Numbered from the stretch's first letter, positions 27,228 through 36,574 are shown. The stretch is 64,000 nucleotides of DNA from Ferruginibacter yonginensis (GCF_042651465.1 NZ_JBHSCZ010000002.1:930001-994000), one strand, 5' to 3'. Made by a program: numbers and translations. Notes: generated by a model not told the origin, from the letters alone.

Positions 27228-27235
27228 TACTTTTG
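27228..27235 (+). promoter_or_regulatory. -7 promoter box of tRNA-Ser
   Basis: TACTTTTG, an exact TAnnTTTG match, with TTTA 19 bases further upstream as a near -33 element. The tRNA begins 20 bases later. Confidence 0.6.
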
Positions 27236-27254
27236 CCAGCCTACAAATAATAAA

Positions 27255-27341
27255 GGAGACGTGTCCGAGTGGTTGAAGGAGCACGCCTGGAAAGTGTGTA
27301 TACGGGAAACTGTATCAAGGGTTCGAATCCCTTCGTCTCCG
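27255..27341 (+). tRNA. tRNA-Ser (anticodon GGA)
   Basis: An 87-base class II tRNA. The acceptor stem is GGAGACG/CGTCTCC plus discriminator G. The anticodon stem CACGC/GTGTG encloses the loop CTGGAAA, so the anticodon is GGA, reading UCU and UCC. There is a long variable arm (ATACGGGAAACTGTAT) and a TΨC loop GTTCGAATC. CCA is not encoded. Confidence 0.97.
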
Positions 27342-27348
27342 CAAAATA

Positions 27349-28626
27349 TTACCCTAATACTTTTTCCATAGCCATGGCTCTTGAGCCTTTAATTAGAATA
27401 TGTGTATTTTCAAATTGTTGTTGATGATACCAATTTGCAATTGCACTTGCATCATCAAATTTTAAATATGTTTCAGGTACGTTTACATAGTCTTTACCTG
27501 CCAGTACTACATGGTACCAATGATATTTTTGTAACAATTTAATAATAGCAGTATGTTCAGCAACACTATCCTCACCTAATTCCATCATCCCCCCAATAAT
27601 TACCACTTTTTTATTGCCTTCCATATGAGCAAAGTTTTCAATGGCAGCCTTCATGCTACTAGGGTTAGCGTTATACGCATCTAAAATAATGGTATTGGTA
27701 TCTTTTATAATTATTTGTGACCTGCTGTTGCTTGGAGTGTAATGTTCCAATGCGTTTTTAATTTTTTCATCAGGTACATTAAATAATTTGCCAATACACA
27801 CAGCACTTAATATATTAGCAATATTATACCCGCCTGCTAATTGTGTGTGTATGCTTTGAAGTGTTTCATTATGGTTAATGCTCACTTCTACAAAATGGGC
27901 ATCATTTTTTACAAACCCAGTAATACGGCCATTTTGGGTACCGTAGGTTACAATATTTTTAATGCCAGCGCTCATCGGCACTAAATAATCTAAATCAGTA
28001 TTAATAATGGCCGTACCATTATTTGAAGCTAAATATTTAAACAATTCACCTTTACCTTTTCGAACGCCTTCTACACCACCAAAACCTTCTAAATGAGCCT
28101 TACCACAATTGGTTATTAAGCCATGGGTAGGCAGGGTATATGTACAATAACTTTCTATTTCTTTTTGGTGATTAGCTCCCATTTCAATAATAGCTATTTC
28201 AGCATCTTTTTTTATTGATAATATGGTAAGTGGTACACCGATATGATTGTTTAAATTACCTACAGTGGTATAACATTTATAATGTTCACTCAAAACTGCA
28301 TGTACTAGCTCCTTGGTAGTGGTTTTACCGTTGCTACCTGTAATAGCTATAAATGGAATATTAAATTGTTGGCGATGGTGCTTTGCAATTGCTTGCAAAG
28401 TGGTTAATACATCGTCAGTATATATAATACGATGGTCATTGGTAGGTTGCTTTTCATCACAAATACAGTATGCAGCTCCTTGTGCTAAAGCATTTGCAGC
28501 AAAATTATTACCGTTAAAATTAGGCCCTTTTAACGCAAAGAAAATAGCACCTTCAGTAATTTTTCTTGTATCTGTGGTTACGTTTGGGTGTGCTAAAAAA
28601 AGTTCGTAAATGGCTGCAATATTCAT
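27349..28626 (-). CDS. murF: UDP-N-acetylmuramoyl-tripeptide--D-alanyl-D-alanine ligase
   Basis: Cytoplasmic Mur ligase that adds D-Ala-D-Ala to UDP-MurNAc-tripeptide, the last soluble step of peptidoglycan precursor synthesis. It has an N-terminal substrate domain, the ATP loop ITGSNGKTTTKEL (about residues 94-106), IEMGANHQKEI as in MurF, and the central-to-C-terminal hinge with ILDAYNANPSSMKAA. 425 residues, normal length. It is encoded alone rather than in a dcw cluster, convergent with tRNA-Ser. Confidence 0.94.
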   Translation of the reverse strand: MNIAAIYELFLAHPNVTTDTRKITEGAIFFALKGPNFNGNNFAANALAQGAAYCICDEKQPTNDHRIIYTDDVLTTLQAIAKHHRQQFNIPFIAITGSNGKTTTKELVHAVLSEHYKCYTTVGNLNNHIGVPLTILSIKKDAEIAIIEMGANHQKEIESYCTYTLPTHGLITNCGKAHLEGFGGVEGVRKGKGELFKYLASNNGTAIINTDLDYLVPMSAGIKNIVTYGTQNGRITGFVKNDAHFVEVSINHNETLQSIHTQLAGGYNIANILSAVCIGKLFNVPDEKIKNALEHYTPSNSRSQIIIKDTNTIILDAYNANPSSMKAAIENFAHMEGNKKVVIIGGMMELGEDSVAEHTAIIKLLQKYHWYHVVLAGKDYVNVPETYLKFDDASAIANWYHQQQFENTHILIKGSRAMAMEKVLG

Positions 28627-28666
28627 GTAACAAAAATAATGATGATCACTTAAATATGGGGCATAA

Positions 28667-28694
28667 AAAAGCCCCTCAAATTGAAGGGCTTTTC
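28667..28694 (-). terminator. terminator of gldJ
   Basis: AAAAGCCC/GGGCTTTT stem with an inner TCAA/TTGA pair, 10 bases past the gldJ stop. Confidence 0.88.
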
Positions 28695-28703
28695 TAAAAA
28701 TTA

Positions 28704-30272
28704 TTATCGTTTTTTTCTTGAGTTTTGTTTTCTTGATGGGAAGTTGTTCGCATCTTTAAAACCAGGGCCTTCTGGTGGTCCAAGGTATGTTTGAGCACAT
28801 CTGAAACCTACTGTGCTTGCAGCTTGCGTTTCTTGCATATACCTACGTGAACCAGGTGATAACCAATAAGCTCTATCGTTCCAGCTACCGCCTTTAATAA
28901 CCCTCGATTCATCATTAATTAAAGATGTAATACCATAGCCATAATAAACTTGGCTTGATGAATCACCATCTTGGTAATTGATAACGTTATTTTTTTGGTA
29001 GTTAGCTCTGTTTTTAACTTCTTCGTCAGAAATTTCTGTTTTCTTTAATCTTCCTAAACTATCTCTTTCATATTCGCCAGAAGCATTTTTGTATAATTTT
29101 TGGAATTTGTTACCACGGAAATAGTTGAAATCTTGTGCATCGAGTGAAGTCATTGGTCTGTATACATCACCCACCCACTCACTTACGTTACCACTCATGT
29201 TGTACAAACCAAATGCATTAGGGTAAAACGATTTAACAGGACCTGTGATAGCTGCACGGTCGTTTAAGCCACCAGCAATACCCATATTATCACCACTACC
29301 TCTTTTAAAGTTAGCTAAAAACTTACCTTGCCAGCTGCCTCTACGGTTATCTCTTAAACCGTTAGGATTTTTTGACCAAGAGTAAACCTGTTGATTGGTT
29401 CTATTTTCCTCACCACTTTGTTTTTCTTTTTTACGTGGATTTGGGTTTTGGTCTAATAAACCATAGGCTGCATATTCCCACTCAGCTTCAGTTGGTAAAC
29501 GGTCCCCCATGTTTAAAATACCATCTTCCATACGTACGTTGGCCCTTGGCTTACCATTAATATCTTTAAGGTCAGTTTTCTTTGGTTTGCTCTTTGCCAT
29601 TTGAACCAACTCAGGGTTAATTAAATAAGCTTCTGTGTTGAATGAACCATCAGATCCGCCACCTTTCATTTCTTTTTTTGCAGCATCTTTTTTTAGGTAA
29701 CCTTTTTTAATAAGGTTTAGTTCATTTACCCTATCAGTTCTCCATATACAAAAATCATGTGCTTGTTGCCAAGTAACACCTACTACCGGGTAATAGTTGT
29801 AAGATGGATAGCGGAAATAATATTCAACATAAGGTTCGTTGTATGCTAATTCTTCTCTCCAAACCAAAGTATCTGGTAATGCTTTGTTGATGATGTTACT
29901 ATCATTACTGAAAGTATTTTCTAACCAATACAAATATTCACGATAGTGTACATTGGCAACTTCTGTTTCGTCAATAAAGAAAGATGGTACAGTAACCCTA
30001 CGAGGAACATTGTTCCAATCGCCCATTACATCTTCATCTTTAGCACCCATTACAAATGAGCCACCTTGAACAAACACAAGCCCAGGTCCAGCTTTTGGAT
30101 ACTTAACTTTTGCCACATGGAAGTTACCCATGTTTTTATCATCGTAATTCCAACCCGTTGCTGAAGATTTGCCTTTCTTTTTGCTGAAAATACTTCCATT
30201 TTTACAAGCACCAAAAGACAAGGCTGCAACTGCTACAAGAATAAAATATTTGCCGGAGAATGTTTTTAACAT
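28704..30272 (-). CDS. gldJ: GldJ-like gliding motility / type IX secretion lipoprotein
   Basis: A 522-residue lipoprotein with a formylglycine-generating-enzyme (sulfatase-modifying factor) fold. The signal ends in a lipobox, SFGAC (Cys about residue 22). GPGLVFVQGGSFVMG, DVMGDWNNVPRR and SFFIDETEVANVHYREYLYWL are the segments I associate with GldJ rather than GldK; the C-terminal part has VIKGGSWNDRAYW and STVGFRCAQ. GldJ stabilises the GldK/T9SS complex in gliding Flavobacteria. GldJ versus GldK was decided from memory of motifs. It is divergent from porV, with which it shares an upstream element. Confidence 0.82.
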   Translation of the reverse strand: MLKTFSGKYFILVAVAALSFGACKNGSIFSKKKGKSSATGWNYDDKNMGNFHVAKVKYPKAGPGLVFVQGGSFVMGAKDEDVMGDWNNVPRRVTVPSFFIDETEVANVHYREYLYWLENTFSNDSNIINKALPDTLVWREELAYNEPYVEYYFRYPSYNYYPVVGVTWQQAHDFCIWRTDRVNELNLIKKGYLKKDAAKKEMKGGGSDGSFNTEAYLINPELVQMAKSKPKKTDLKDINGKPRANVRMEDGILNMGDRLPTEAEWEYAAYGLLDQNPNPRKKEKQSGEENRTNQQVYSWSKNPNGLRDNRRGSWQGKFLANFKRGSGDNMGIAGGLNDRAAITGPVKSFYPNAFGLYNMSGNVSEWVGDVYRPMTSLDAQDFNYFRGNKFQKLYKNASGEYERDSLGRLKKTEISDEEVKNRANYQKNNVINYQDGDSSSQVYYGYGITSLINDESRVIKGGSWNDRAYWLSPGSRRYMQETQAASTVGFRCAQTYLGPPEGPGFKDANNFPSRKQNSRKKR

Positions 30273-30358
30273 GTTTACTGTCGTTTTTCTAGATTATTGA
30301 ACGAAAAAATTATGTTCTTATTGTTTATAAAAATTAATATAGTTTGCGAATATAATTG

Positions 30359-30373
30359 TTTTGGATAAACTTT
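30359..30373 (-). promoter_or_regulatory. shared upstream element, gldJ copy
   Basis: AAAGTTTATCCAAAA on the minus strand, 86 bases before the gldJ ATG. It is identical to the porV copy at 30632-30646, and the flanks also agree (GCAT before, CAATTA after). It may be an operator or an alternative-sigma promoter element. Confidence 0.55.
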
Positions 30374-30631
30374 CAAACATGCCATTCAATTTTTTAATTT
30401 TTTTAAACTTTATGTACAATTTTGACATAAAAGCAACGTTTACTAAAAAAATTATGTCATTAATTTTTATTGTGATGCCATAACTAATTCATTGAATAGT
30501 AATATTGTTTGTAAAGAAATTTTTTAAAAAATTATTGTTTATAAAAACAAAATGTTTATATATTTGAATAATAATTTGATTTTCTTTAACATTTATTTAT
30601 AATTTAGCAAACAATCTAACTGCATAAATGT

Positions 30632-30646
30632 AAAGTTTATCCAAAA
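30632..30646 (+). promoter_or_regulatory. shared upstream element, porV copy
   Basis: AAAGTTTATCCAAAA on the plus strand, 59 bases before the porV ATG, in the same orientation relative to its gene as the gldJ copy. Confidence 0.55.
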
Positions 30647-30705
30647 ATCAATTAAATTAAACGCTTATAGAGGTTACGTCTACCTAACCAAGACAAAAAA
30701 AACGC

Positions 30706-31848
30706 ATGAAACAAGCAACTTTGAAACTAGCTGCCATTGCAATGATAATAGGCGGTACAACAAGCATTGCAAAAGCTCAAACAACGGCTAGCAACAACAT
30801 TAATGTTGTAACTACAGCTGTACCATTCTTAAGAGTATCTCCAGATGCACGTAGCACTGGTATGGGTGAAACAGGTATTGCAACTAGTGCAGATGCCTAC
30901 TCTAACTTTTGGAATCTAGGTAAAACTCCTTTTGCAAAGAAAAATGCATCTATTGGAGCTACTTACACTCCATGGTTAAATGACTTAGATTTAAAAGATG
31001 TATACATTGCTTCTTTAGCCGGTTACTACAAATTAGATGAAACACAAGCAATTTCAGCTGGTGTTAGATATTTTAGCTTAGGTGATATTCAATTCACTGA
31101 CGCATCTGGTAACAACATTGGTAACAATCGCCCACGTGAATTTGCTGCTGAAGTTGGTTACTCTAGAAAATTAGGAGCAAAATCTGGTTTAGGTATTGGT
31201 GTTCGTTACATCAGTTCGGATTTAGCGTCTGGTAGCTACAATGGTGTTAACTACAAAAAAGGTAGTTCAGTTGCTGGTGATATTCATTATTTCCACAACG
31301 GTGCTAAAGAAAATGGTGAAGGTTTTAACTGGGGTGTTACTTTAAGCAACCTTGGTTCTAAAATTTCTTACACTGATGATAATAATCAAAAAGATTTTAT
31401 ACCAGCCAACCTAGGTTTAGGTGCTGCTTATACAAAAGTTTTTGATGCTGATAGCAAATTAACTTTTGCAGCAGATGTTAACAAATTATTAGTACCAACT
31501 CCAGATACTACGGCTGCAAGCTTGGCTAACTACCGCAATCAAGGTGTAGTTGAAAGCTGGGGTAAATCATTTGGTGACGCACCAGGTGGTGGTTCTGAAG
31601 AATTACGTGAAGTAACTGCATCAGTTGGTGCTGAATATACTTACAAAGATCAATTCTCTTTCCGTGCTGGTTATTTCTACGAAAGCCCACAAAAAGGTAA
31701 TCGTCGTTATGCAACAGTAGGTGCTGGTTTAAAATATAATGTTATTGGTTTAAACCTTGCTTATATCTTCCCTTCTGGTGCAGGTATCAGCCGTAATCCA
31801 TTATCAAATACGATTCGTTTCAGTTTATTATTTGATATTGATAAATAA
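30706..31848 (+). CDS. porV: PorV-like type IX secretion outer-membrane beta-barrel
   Basis: A 380-residue outer-membrane protein. The signal peptide (1-24) ends at AKAQ. The start of the mature protein, AVPFLRVSPDARSTGMGETGIA, is characteristic of PorV/LptO, the protein that shuttles T9SS cargo at the outer membrane. The rest is amphipathic beta-strands (GAGLKYNVIGLNLAYIFPSG) ending in aromatic-terminated FSLLFDIDK, as in FadL-type barrels. Its position opposite gldJ fits the T9SS assignment. Confidence 0.88.
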   Translation: MKQATLKLAAIAMIIGGTTSIAKAQTTASNNINVVTTAVPFLRVSPDARSTGMGETGIATSADAYSNFWNLGKTPFAKKNASIGATYTPWLNDLDLKDVYIASLAGYYKLDETQAISAGVRYFSLGDIQFTDASGNNIGNNRPREFAAEVGYSRKLGAKSGLGIGVRYISSDLASGSYNGVNYKKGSSVAGDIHYFHNGAKENGEGFNWGVTLSNLGSKISYTDDNNQKDFIPANLGLGAAYTKVFDADSKLTFAADVNKLLVPTPDTTAASLANYRNQGVVESWGKSFGDAPGGGSEELREVTASVGAEYTYKDQFSFRAGYFYESPQKGNRRYATVGAGLKYNVIGLNLAYIFPSGAGISRNPLSNTIRFSLLFDIDK

Positions 31849-31870
31849 TAACCAACCTAACAACATACTT

Positions 31871-31904
31871 AAAAGCGCTACACATTAATGTGAAGCGCTT
31901 TTTT
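31871..31904 (+). terminator. terminator of porV
   Basis: A long stem around AAAAGCGCT.CACAT/ATGTG.AGCGCTTTT, followed by more Ts. Confidence 0.92.
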
Positions 31905-31945
31905 TTTATGCATTAATTGTGCACCTTTGCAACAAATAAATATAC

Positions 31946-32425
31946 ATGAGTTATAGAATTGGTACTGGTATTGATTTTCACCAGTTGGTTGAGGGGAGAG
32001 ATTTATACATTGGGGGAGTTAAAATACCACACACAAAGGGAGCATTAGGCCATAGTGATGCAGATGTATTGCTACATGCTATTTGTGATGCGTTATTGGG
32101 AGCGCTAGCCTTAGGAGATATTGGTAAGCATTTTCCAGATACGGATGCAAGCTTAAAAAATATTGATAGCAAAATTTTGTTGCAGCAAACATACAATCTT
32201 ATCAATAATAAAGGCTATTCAGTTGTAAATATTGATGCTACCGTTTGCTTAGAGCGACCTAAAATTATGCCTTATGCAGCACAAATGCGAACTGTAATAG
32301 CTGCAATACTAAACATAACAGTGGATGATATTTCAATTAAAGCCACTACTACTGAAAAAATGGGTTTTGCAGGTAGAGAAGAAGGATTATTTGCTAATGC
32401 ATCAGTATTATTACAAAAAATATAA
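31946..32425 (+). CDS. ispF: 2-C-methyl-D-erythritol 2,4-cyclodiphosphate synthase
   Basis: Zinc enzyme of the MEP isoprenoid pathway. 159 residues, full length. RIGTGIDFHQL provides the metal-binding Asp and His; LGHSDADVLLHAICDALLGAL is the family signature with a second zinc His; and IKATTTEKMGFAGREEG ends the active site. It is followed 6 bases later by dut, so the two are co-transcribed. Confidence 0.96.
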   Translation: MSYRIGTGIDFHQLVEGRDLYIGGVKIPHTKGALGHSDADVLLHAICDALLGALALGDIGKHFPDTDASLKNIDSKILLQQTYNLINNKGYSVVNIDATVCLERPKIMPYAAQMRTVIAAILNITVDDISIKATTTEKMGFAGREEGLFANASVLLQKI

Positions 32426-32431
32426 AGTTTT

Positions 32432-32872
32432 ATGAATACGGTACAAATCAACATCATCAACAAATCATCTAATGAAATCCCTAGTTATGCCACTATTGGC
32501 TCAGCTGGTATGGATGTAAGGTCAAATTTAGAAACACCCGTTATATTACAACCACTAGAGAGAGCGCTGATTCCTACCGGTTTATTTGCAGAAATACCAG
32601 AAGGGTACGAAATTCAAGTAAGGCCAAGGAGCGGATTAGCGCTGAAAAACGGACTTACATGCTTAAATACGCCAGGCACTATTGATAGTGATTATAGAGG
32701 TGAAATTCATGTACTGCTCATCAACTTAAGCAATCAACCTCAAACAATTAATCACAATGAGCGTATCGCTCAACTTGTTGTTGCAAAGGTTGAAAAAGCA
32801 ACATTAATATTGGTACAACAATTGAATGAAACACAAAGAGCCGCAGGTGGTTTTGGCCATACTGGCGTATAA
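32432..32872 (+). CDS. dut: deoxyuridine 5'-triphosphate nucleotidohydrolase
   Basis: Trimeric dUTPase that hydrolyses dUTP to dUMP, protecting DNA from uracil and feeding dTMP synthesis. 146 residues. All five motifs are visible: GSAGMDVRS; RPRSGLALKNGL; NTPGTIDSDYRGEI; NHNERIAQLVV; and the C-terminal RAAGGFGHTGV, which closes over the substrate. It lies in an operon with ispF; DUF4292 follows after 58 bases. Confidence 0.97.
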   Translation: MNTVQINIINKSSNEIPSYATIGSAGMDVRSNLETPVILQPLERALIPTGLFAEIPEGYEIQVRPRSGLALKNGLTCLNTPGTIDSDYRGEIHVLLINLSNQPQTINHNERIAQLVVAKVEKATLILVQQLNETQRAAGGFGHTGV

Positions 32873-32930
32873 TTTTTATCATCTTTCTCATTATAGTAAC
32901 TACTATTTGTGAATTAAATAATTTGAATAA

Positions 32931-33746
32931 ATGAAGTTTTTACTCAGTTTAATTTTATTAACAGTGGCTTTTTCATTTACACAGTGCAAATCAAGTAAAA
33001 TGATTACAAAAGCGATTGCACCAAGAGACACTACAAAATTGGTTCAAGTAAACAATTCAGATGATTCTTTGATTTTGGTTAATAGCACAAGAGACAATAT
33101 TAAAAAATCAACTATTGATTTCAATACATTTTCAGCAAAAATTAAGTTAGATATTGAGGATGCTAAAGGTAAAAAGCCAGACTTAGTTGCCAATATACGC
33201 ATGATTAAAGACAGCGCCATTTGGATCTCAATATCTGCAACCATTTTAAATGTGGAAGTGTTTAGGGTGTTTATTAACAAAGACAGTGTGATACTTTTAA
33301 ACAAACAAGAGAAAGAAGTACAATATAGATCAATCAGTTATTTACAAGAAATTACAGATATACCGTTTGATTTTAAAACCCTTCAAAATTTAATTATCGG
33401 CAACCCTGTTTTTTTCGATGATAAAAATGTAACAGTAAAAAAATATGATGATTTTACCTTAGTATCATCCGCTGCAAAAGATTTTAAAAATTTACTTACT
33501 TACACCACAAAAGATAATTTACTACAACATAGCAAACTCGATGATGTAGACCCTCTACGAAACAGAACCGCAGACTTTACCTATGATAGTTACACCAATG
33601 CCAATGGGGGTGTTTTCTCTACATACAGACAAATAATTGCTACAGAAAAAAATAAATTAGATGTTCGTATGAACTTCAAGCAATTTGAGTTTAACAAAGA
33701 ATTATCGGTTTCTTTTAGCGTTCCAAAAAACTATAAAAAGAATTAA
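32931..33746 (+). CDS. DUF4292 lipoprotein
   Basis: A 271-residue predicted lipoprotein: the signal ends in FTQC (Cys about residue 19), then KSSKM. The body (about 60-270) is beta-rich, with the DUF4292 pattern TFSAKIKLDIEDAKGKKPDLVANIRMIKDSAIWISIS, which resembles LolA/LppX-type lipid-binding folds. A role in lipoprotein or lipid handling at the outer membrane is plausible but inferred. It lies just upstream of an EnvC-like gene on the same strand. Confidence 0.78.
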   Translation: MKFLLSLILLTVAFSFTQCKSSKMITKAIAPRDTTKLVQVNNSDDSLILVNSTRDNIKKSTIDFNTFSAKIKLDIEDAKGKKPDLVANIRMIKDSAIWISISATILNVEVFRVFINKDSVILLNKQEKEVQYRSISYLQEITDIPFDFKTLQNLIIGNPVFFDDKNVTVKKYDDFTLVSSAAKDFKNLLTYTTKDNLLQHSKLDDVDPLRNRTADFTYDSYTNANGGVFSTYRQIIATEKNKLDVRMNFKQFEFNKELSVSFSVPKNYKKN

Positions 33747-33832
33747 TGCTTATTTTTAAGTATTACTAATTATTTGTGATTGTATACACATATAGTAAAT
33801 CGTGTGTGCAATTGTTGTTAAACCATTCAGCT

Positions 33833-35179
33833 ATGATGAGAGTATTTCTTTCTATAATGTTTTGTTGTTTATTTGTTGCCAGTACACAAGCCCAAGCCAA
33901 TACACAAGAGCTTGAAAGGCAACGCCAACAATTAAAGAAAGAAATTGATGAAGCTCAAAAGTTGTTAGATAAAAACAAACAAGCCACCCAACAATCATTA
34001 TCAGGCTATTACATGATTAGCAATAAAGTCAATTTACAAGATAGACTCCTAAATGTAATTGAAAAAGATTTGCATTTGTTAGATGATAATATTTACACCA
34101 TACAAAAAGATATTAATAAATACGATCGCTTATTAGATACTTTAAAACAAGAGTATGCTAAAAGTATGGTGTATGCTTATAAAAACAGGGGCAATTACGA
34201 ATTCTTGAATTTTATTTTTTCTGCCGATAATTTTAATGATGCAATTAAACGTATTGCCTATTTAAAAAGCTATAGAACTTTTAGAGAAATGCAAGGGCAA
34301 AATATTTTGCGTACACAAGAATTAAGAAGAAAAAAATTAGAAGATTTAGGCGTTTCAAAAAAGAAAAAAAGCCTAACGTTAGACGAACAAAATAAAGAAC
34401 TAGAAGAGTTAGCCAAACAAAAAAATGAACAAAGTAAAATAGTTGCGCAACTTAAAAAAGAAGGTAAAAGTTTAAATGCTAGTATTGCTGCTAAGCAAAA
34501 GCAAATGAAGAAAGTAAATGATGCAGTAAAAGCTGCTATTGCCAAAGCTATAAAAGATGAAAATGATCGTAGGATTGCAGAAGAAAAGCGTTTAAAGAAA
34601 ATAGCAGATGAAGTAGCAAGATTGAAGAAAGTGGAAGATGCTAAAAATGCTACAGCAACAAATGTAGAGCCTAAGAAAACAGATGTTGTAAAAACAAAAA
34701 CTCCTATTAAAGAACCTACTGTAAAAACAGCACCAGCTACTTCAGACTTTAATACCGAAAATGTAGCTTTAAATGCCAGCTTTGAACGCAATAGAGGCAG
34801 TTTGCCTTGGCCTGTTGATAATGGTTCAGTGTTGTTTCATTATGGGCCTAATAAATATGAAAGTGGTACAACTTGGATCAATGAAGGTGTTACTATTGCC
34901 ACTAGTATTGGGGCTCCAGTAAAAGCAGTTTTTCAAGGTACAGTTATATTAGTTGCAGAGCCTGAAGATGGAAAGTACATGGTAACAGTAAAACATGGTA
35001 ATTACTTTACCTCATACGTAAACCTTACTGGCTTAACTGTAAAAACAAACCAAGAAGTTACAACTGGGCAAGTATTAGGCAGAGCGGCTGCTAATTTAGA
35101 TGGTATTGGTGCTATAGATTTTAAAAGCGCTAAAGGCTACACTGATTTAGACCCTGAAAAATGGTTACGCAGGCGTTAA
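33833..35179 (+). CDS. EnvC-like murein hydrolase activator (degenerate M23/LytM domain)
   Basis: A 448-residue exported protein. The signal peptide begins MMRVFLSIMFCC and ends at TQAQA. A long coiled coil (about residues 25-260) full of Lys, Glu and Gln is followed by a Lys/Thr linker and a C-terminal LytM/M23 domain (about 325-448). The domain has lost the zinc ligands: NEGVTI replaces the usual HxGxD, and IDFKSA replaces HLHFE. This is the EnvC/NlpD situation, where the domain activates amidases instead of cutting. The open frame starts at GTG 33776, but the signal peptide begins at ATG 33833. The 3' end overlaps bshA by 15 bases. Confidence 0.82.
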   Translation: MMRVFLSIMFCCLFVASTQAQANTQELERQRQQLKKEIDEAQKLLDKNKQATQQSLSGYYMISNKVNLQDRLLNVIEKDLHLLDDNIYTIQKDINKYDRLLDTLKQEYAKSMVYAYKNRGNYEFLNFIFSADNFNDAIKRIAYLKSYRTFREMQGQNILRTQELRRKKLEDLGVSKKKKSLTLDEQNKELEELAKQKNEQSKIVAQLKKEGKSLNASIAAKQKQMKKVNDAVKAAIAKAIKDENDRRIAEEKRLKKIADEVARLKKVEDAKNATATNVEPKKTDVVKTKTPIKEPTVKTAPATSDFNTENVALNASFERNRGSLPWPVDNGSVLFHYGPNKYESGTTWINEGVTIATSIGAPVKAVFQGTVILVAEPEDGKYMVTVKHGNYFTSYVNLTGLTVKTNQEVTTGQVLGRAAANLDGIGAIDFKSAKGYTDLDPEKWLRRR

Positions 35180-36301
35180 TTCATTGATAATTCTTTGGTA
35201 CATAGCTTCATATTGAGGTACAATATTTTCAATGTCAAAACGCTGGGCTTGTAGCAAAGCATTGGCTTTAAAAGTAGCGTATACAGCATCATCTTTTAAA
35301 ATTTTAATTGCATTTGCTGCCATATCAGCCACATCACCTACATTGCTCATATAACCACAATCGCCGTTAATGATAATTTCTGGCAAACCACCTGCGTTTG
35401 ATGAAATTACGGGCACTTCAGCAGCCATCGCCTCTAAGGCGGCTAATCCAAAACTTTCATATTCACTTGGTAGTAAAAATAAATCAGCAATAGGTAACAA
35501 ATCTTCCATTTGTTCCTGCTTGCCTAAAAATTTAATATCATCTTTTGCAGTACAATTTCTTGTCATTGATTCAATTTCAGGTCTTTCTGGTCCATCGCCA
35601 ATCAACAATAACTTAGCAGGAATTTCTTTTGCTATCAATAAAAATGTTTTGATAACATCATCAACCCTTTTCACTTTTCTGAAGTTCGAAGCATGAATAA
35701 TAATACGTTCACCATCAGGAGCTATCAATTTTTTAAATGCAGTAATTGGTTTTTTATGAAAGCGTTTTACATCAACAAAATTGTAAATAACTTCTATTGG
35801 TTTAACAATATCAAAATATTTATAGGTTTCAGCTTTTAAGTTGTTAGATACTGCTGTGAGCACATCACTTTCTTCCATTGAAAAAGTTACAACAGGGCTA
35901 TAAGTTTTATCTCTACCAACTAAAGTAATATCAGTACCATGTAACGTTGTTATAACGGGTATATGTTTACCTTGCTTCGCCAAAATTTGTTTGGCCATAT
36001 ATGCGGCAGATGCATGTGGTATTGCATAATGTACATGTAACAAATCAATTGCATGATTATTAACAACATCAACCATAGTACTTGCCAAGGCCGTTTCGTA
36101 TGGCGGAAAATCAAATAATGGATAGGTGGGAACCCTCACCTCATGGTAAAAAATGTTAGCATGAAATCCGCCTAAACGAACTGGTTGTTGGTAGGTGATA
36201 AAGTGTATGCTATGGCCCATATCAGCCAAGGCTTTTCCTAATTCTGTAGCTAAAACACCGCTACCTCCAAAAGTGGGGTAGCATACTATGGCAATATTCA
36301 T
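35165..36301 (-). CDS. bshA: N-acetyl-alpha-D-glucosaminyl L-malate synthase
   Basis: GT4-type glycosyltransferase that makes GlcNAc-malate, the first step of bacillithiol synthesis. 378 residues. IAIVCYPTFGGSGVLATELG, LLHVHYAIPHASAA and the TTLHGTDITLVG segment are typical of BshA; the donor-binding motif PSEYESFGLAALEAMA carries the GT4 E-x7-E glutamates. It implies the organism uses bacillithiol. bshB/bshC are not in the window. Its 3' end overlaps the convergent EnvC-like gene. Confidence 0.93.
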   Translation of the reverse strand: MNIAIVCYPTFGGSGVLATELGKALADMGHSIHFITYQQPVRLGGFHANIFYHEVRVPTYPLFDFPPYETALASTMVDVVNNHAIDLLHVHYAIPHASAAYMAKQILAKQGKHIPVITTLHGTDITLVGRDKTYSPVVTFSMEESDVLTAVSNNLKAETYKYFDIVKPIEVIYNFVDVKRFHKKPITAFKKLIAPDGERIIIHASNFRKVKRVDDVIKTFLLIAKEIPAKLLLIGDGPERPEIESMTRNCTAKDDIKFLGKQEQMEDLLPIADLFLLPSEYESFGLAALEAMAAEVPVISSNAGGLPEIIINGDCGYMSNVGDVADMAANAIKILKDDAVYATFKANALLQAQRFDIENIVPQYEAMYQRIINELTPA

Positions 36302-36482
36302 GTGTTCATTTTATTTGATAATTTCTGCTACCAATAAACGTACAACTGGTATTTAATTCGGCCAGAAATTAAGCGTCTCAAAAATTGATGTTGCAATGTA
36401 ATGATAAAAAAAATGGGGGCATCAAAATCGTTTATTTATTAAGCTTTAACTACTTAAAAATTAATAATTGTGTTACATAGTA

Positions 36483-36512
36483 ATTGTAAAGCATTGTAAA
36501 ATTGTATGTTTG
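36483..36512 (+). promoter_or_regulatory. promoter of the M28 peptidase gene
   Basis: TTG at 36484-36486, an 18-base spacer, then TATGTTTG (36505-36512), an exact TAnnTTTG. The predicted start site is about 55 bases before the ATG. Confidence 0.6.
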
Positions 36513-36574
36513 TAATACGTAAAAGTCGTTATTGATACGTTTCTAATTATACCATCATTACAATTGTAGATTTC

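Larger units (their letters stand above)
30273..30705. other. divergent control region of gldJ and porV
   Basis: A very AT-rich 433-base gap. Apart from the paired element at its two ends (separate entries), I see no canonical TAnnTTTG box close to either gene, nor any small gene. TATATTCG on the gldJ side is one change from consensus. Confidence 0.6.

Noticed and set aside
34270..34791. A 173-codon minus-strand frame rich in Phe, Ser and Leu
   Set aside because: It is the reverse reading of the Lys/Glu-rich coiled coil of the EnvC-like gene; the apparent hydrophobicity is an artefact.
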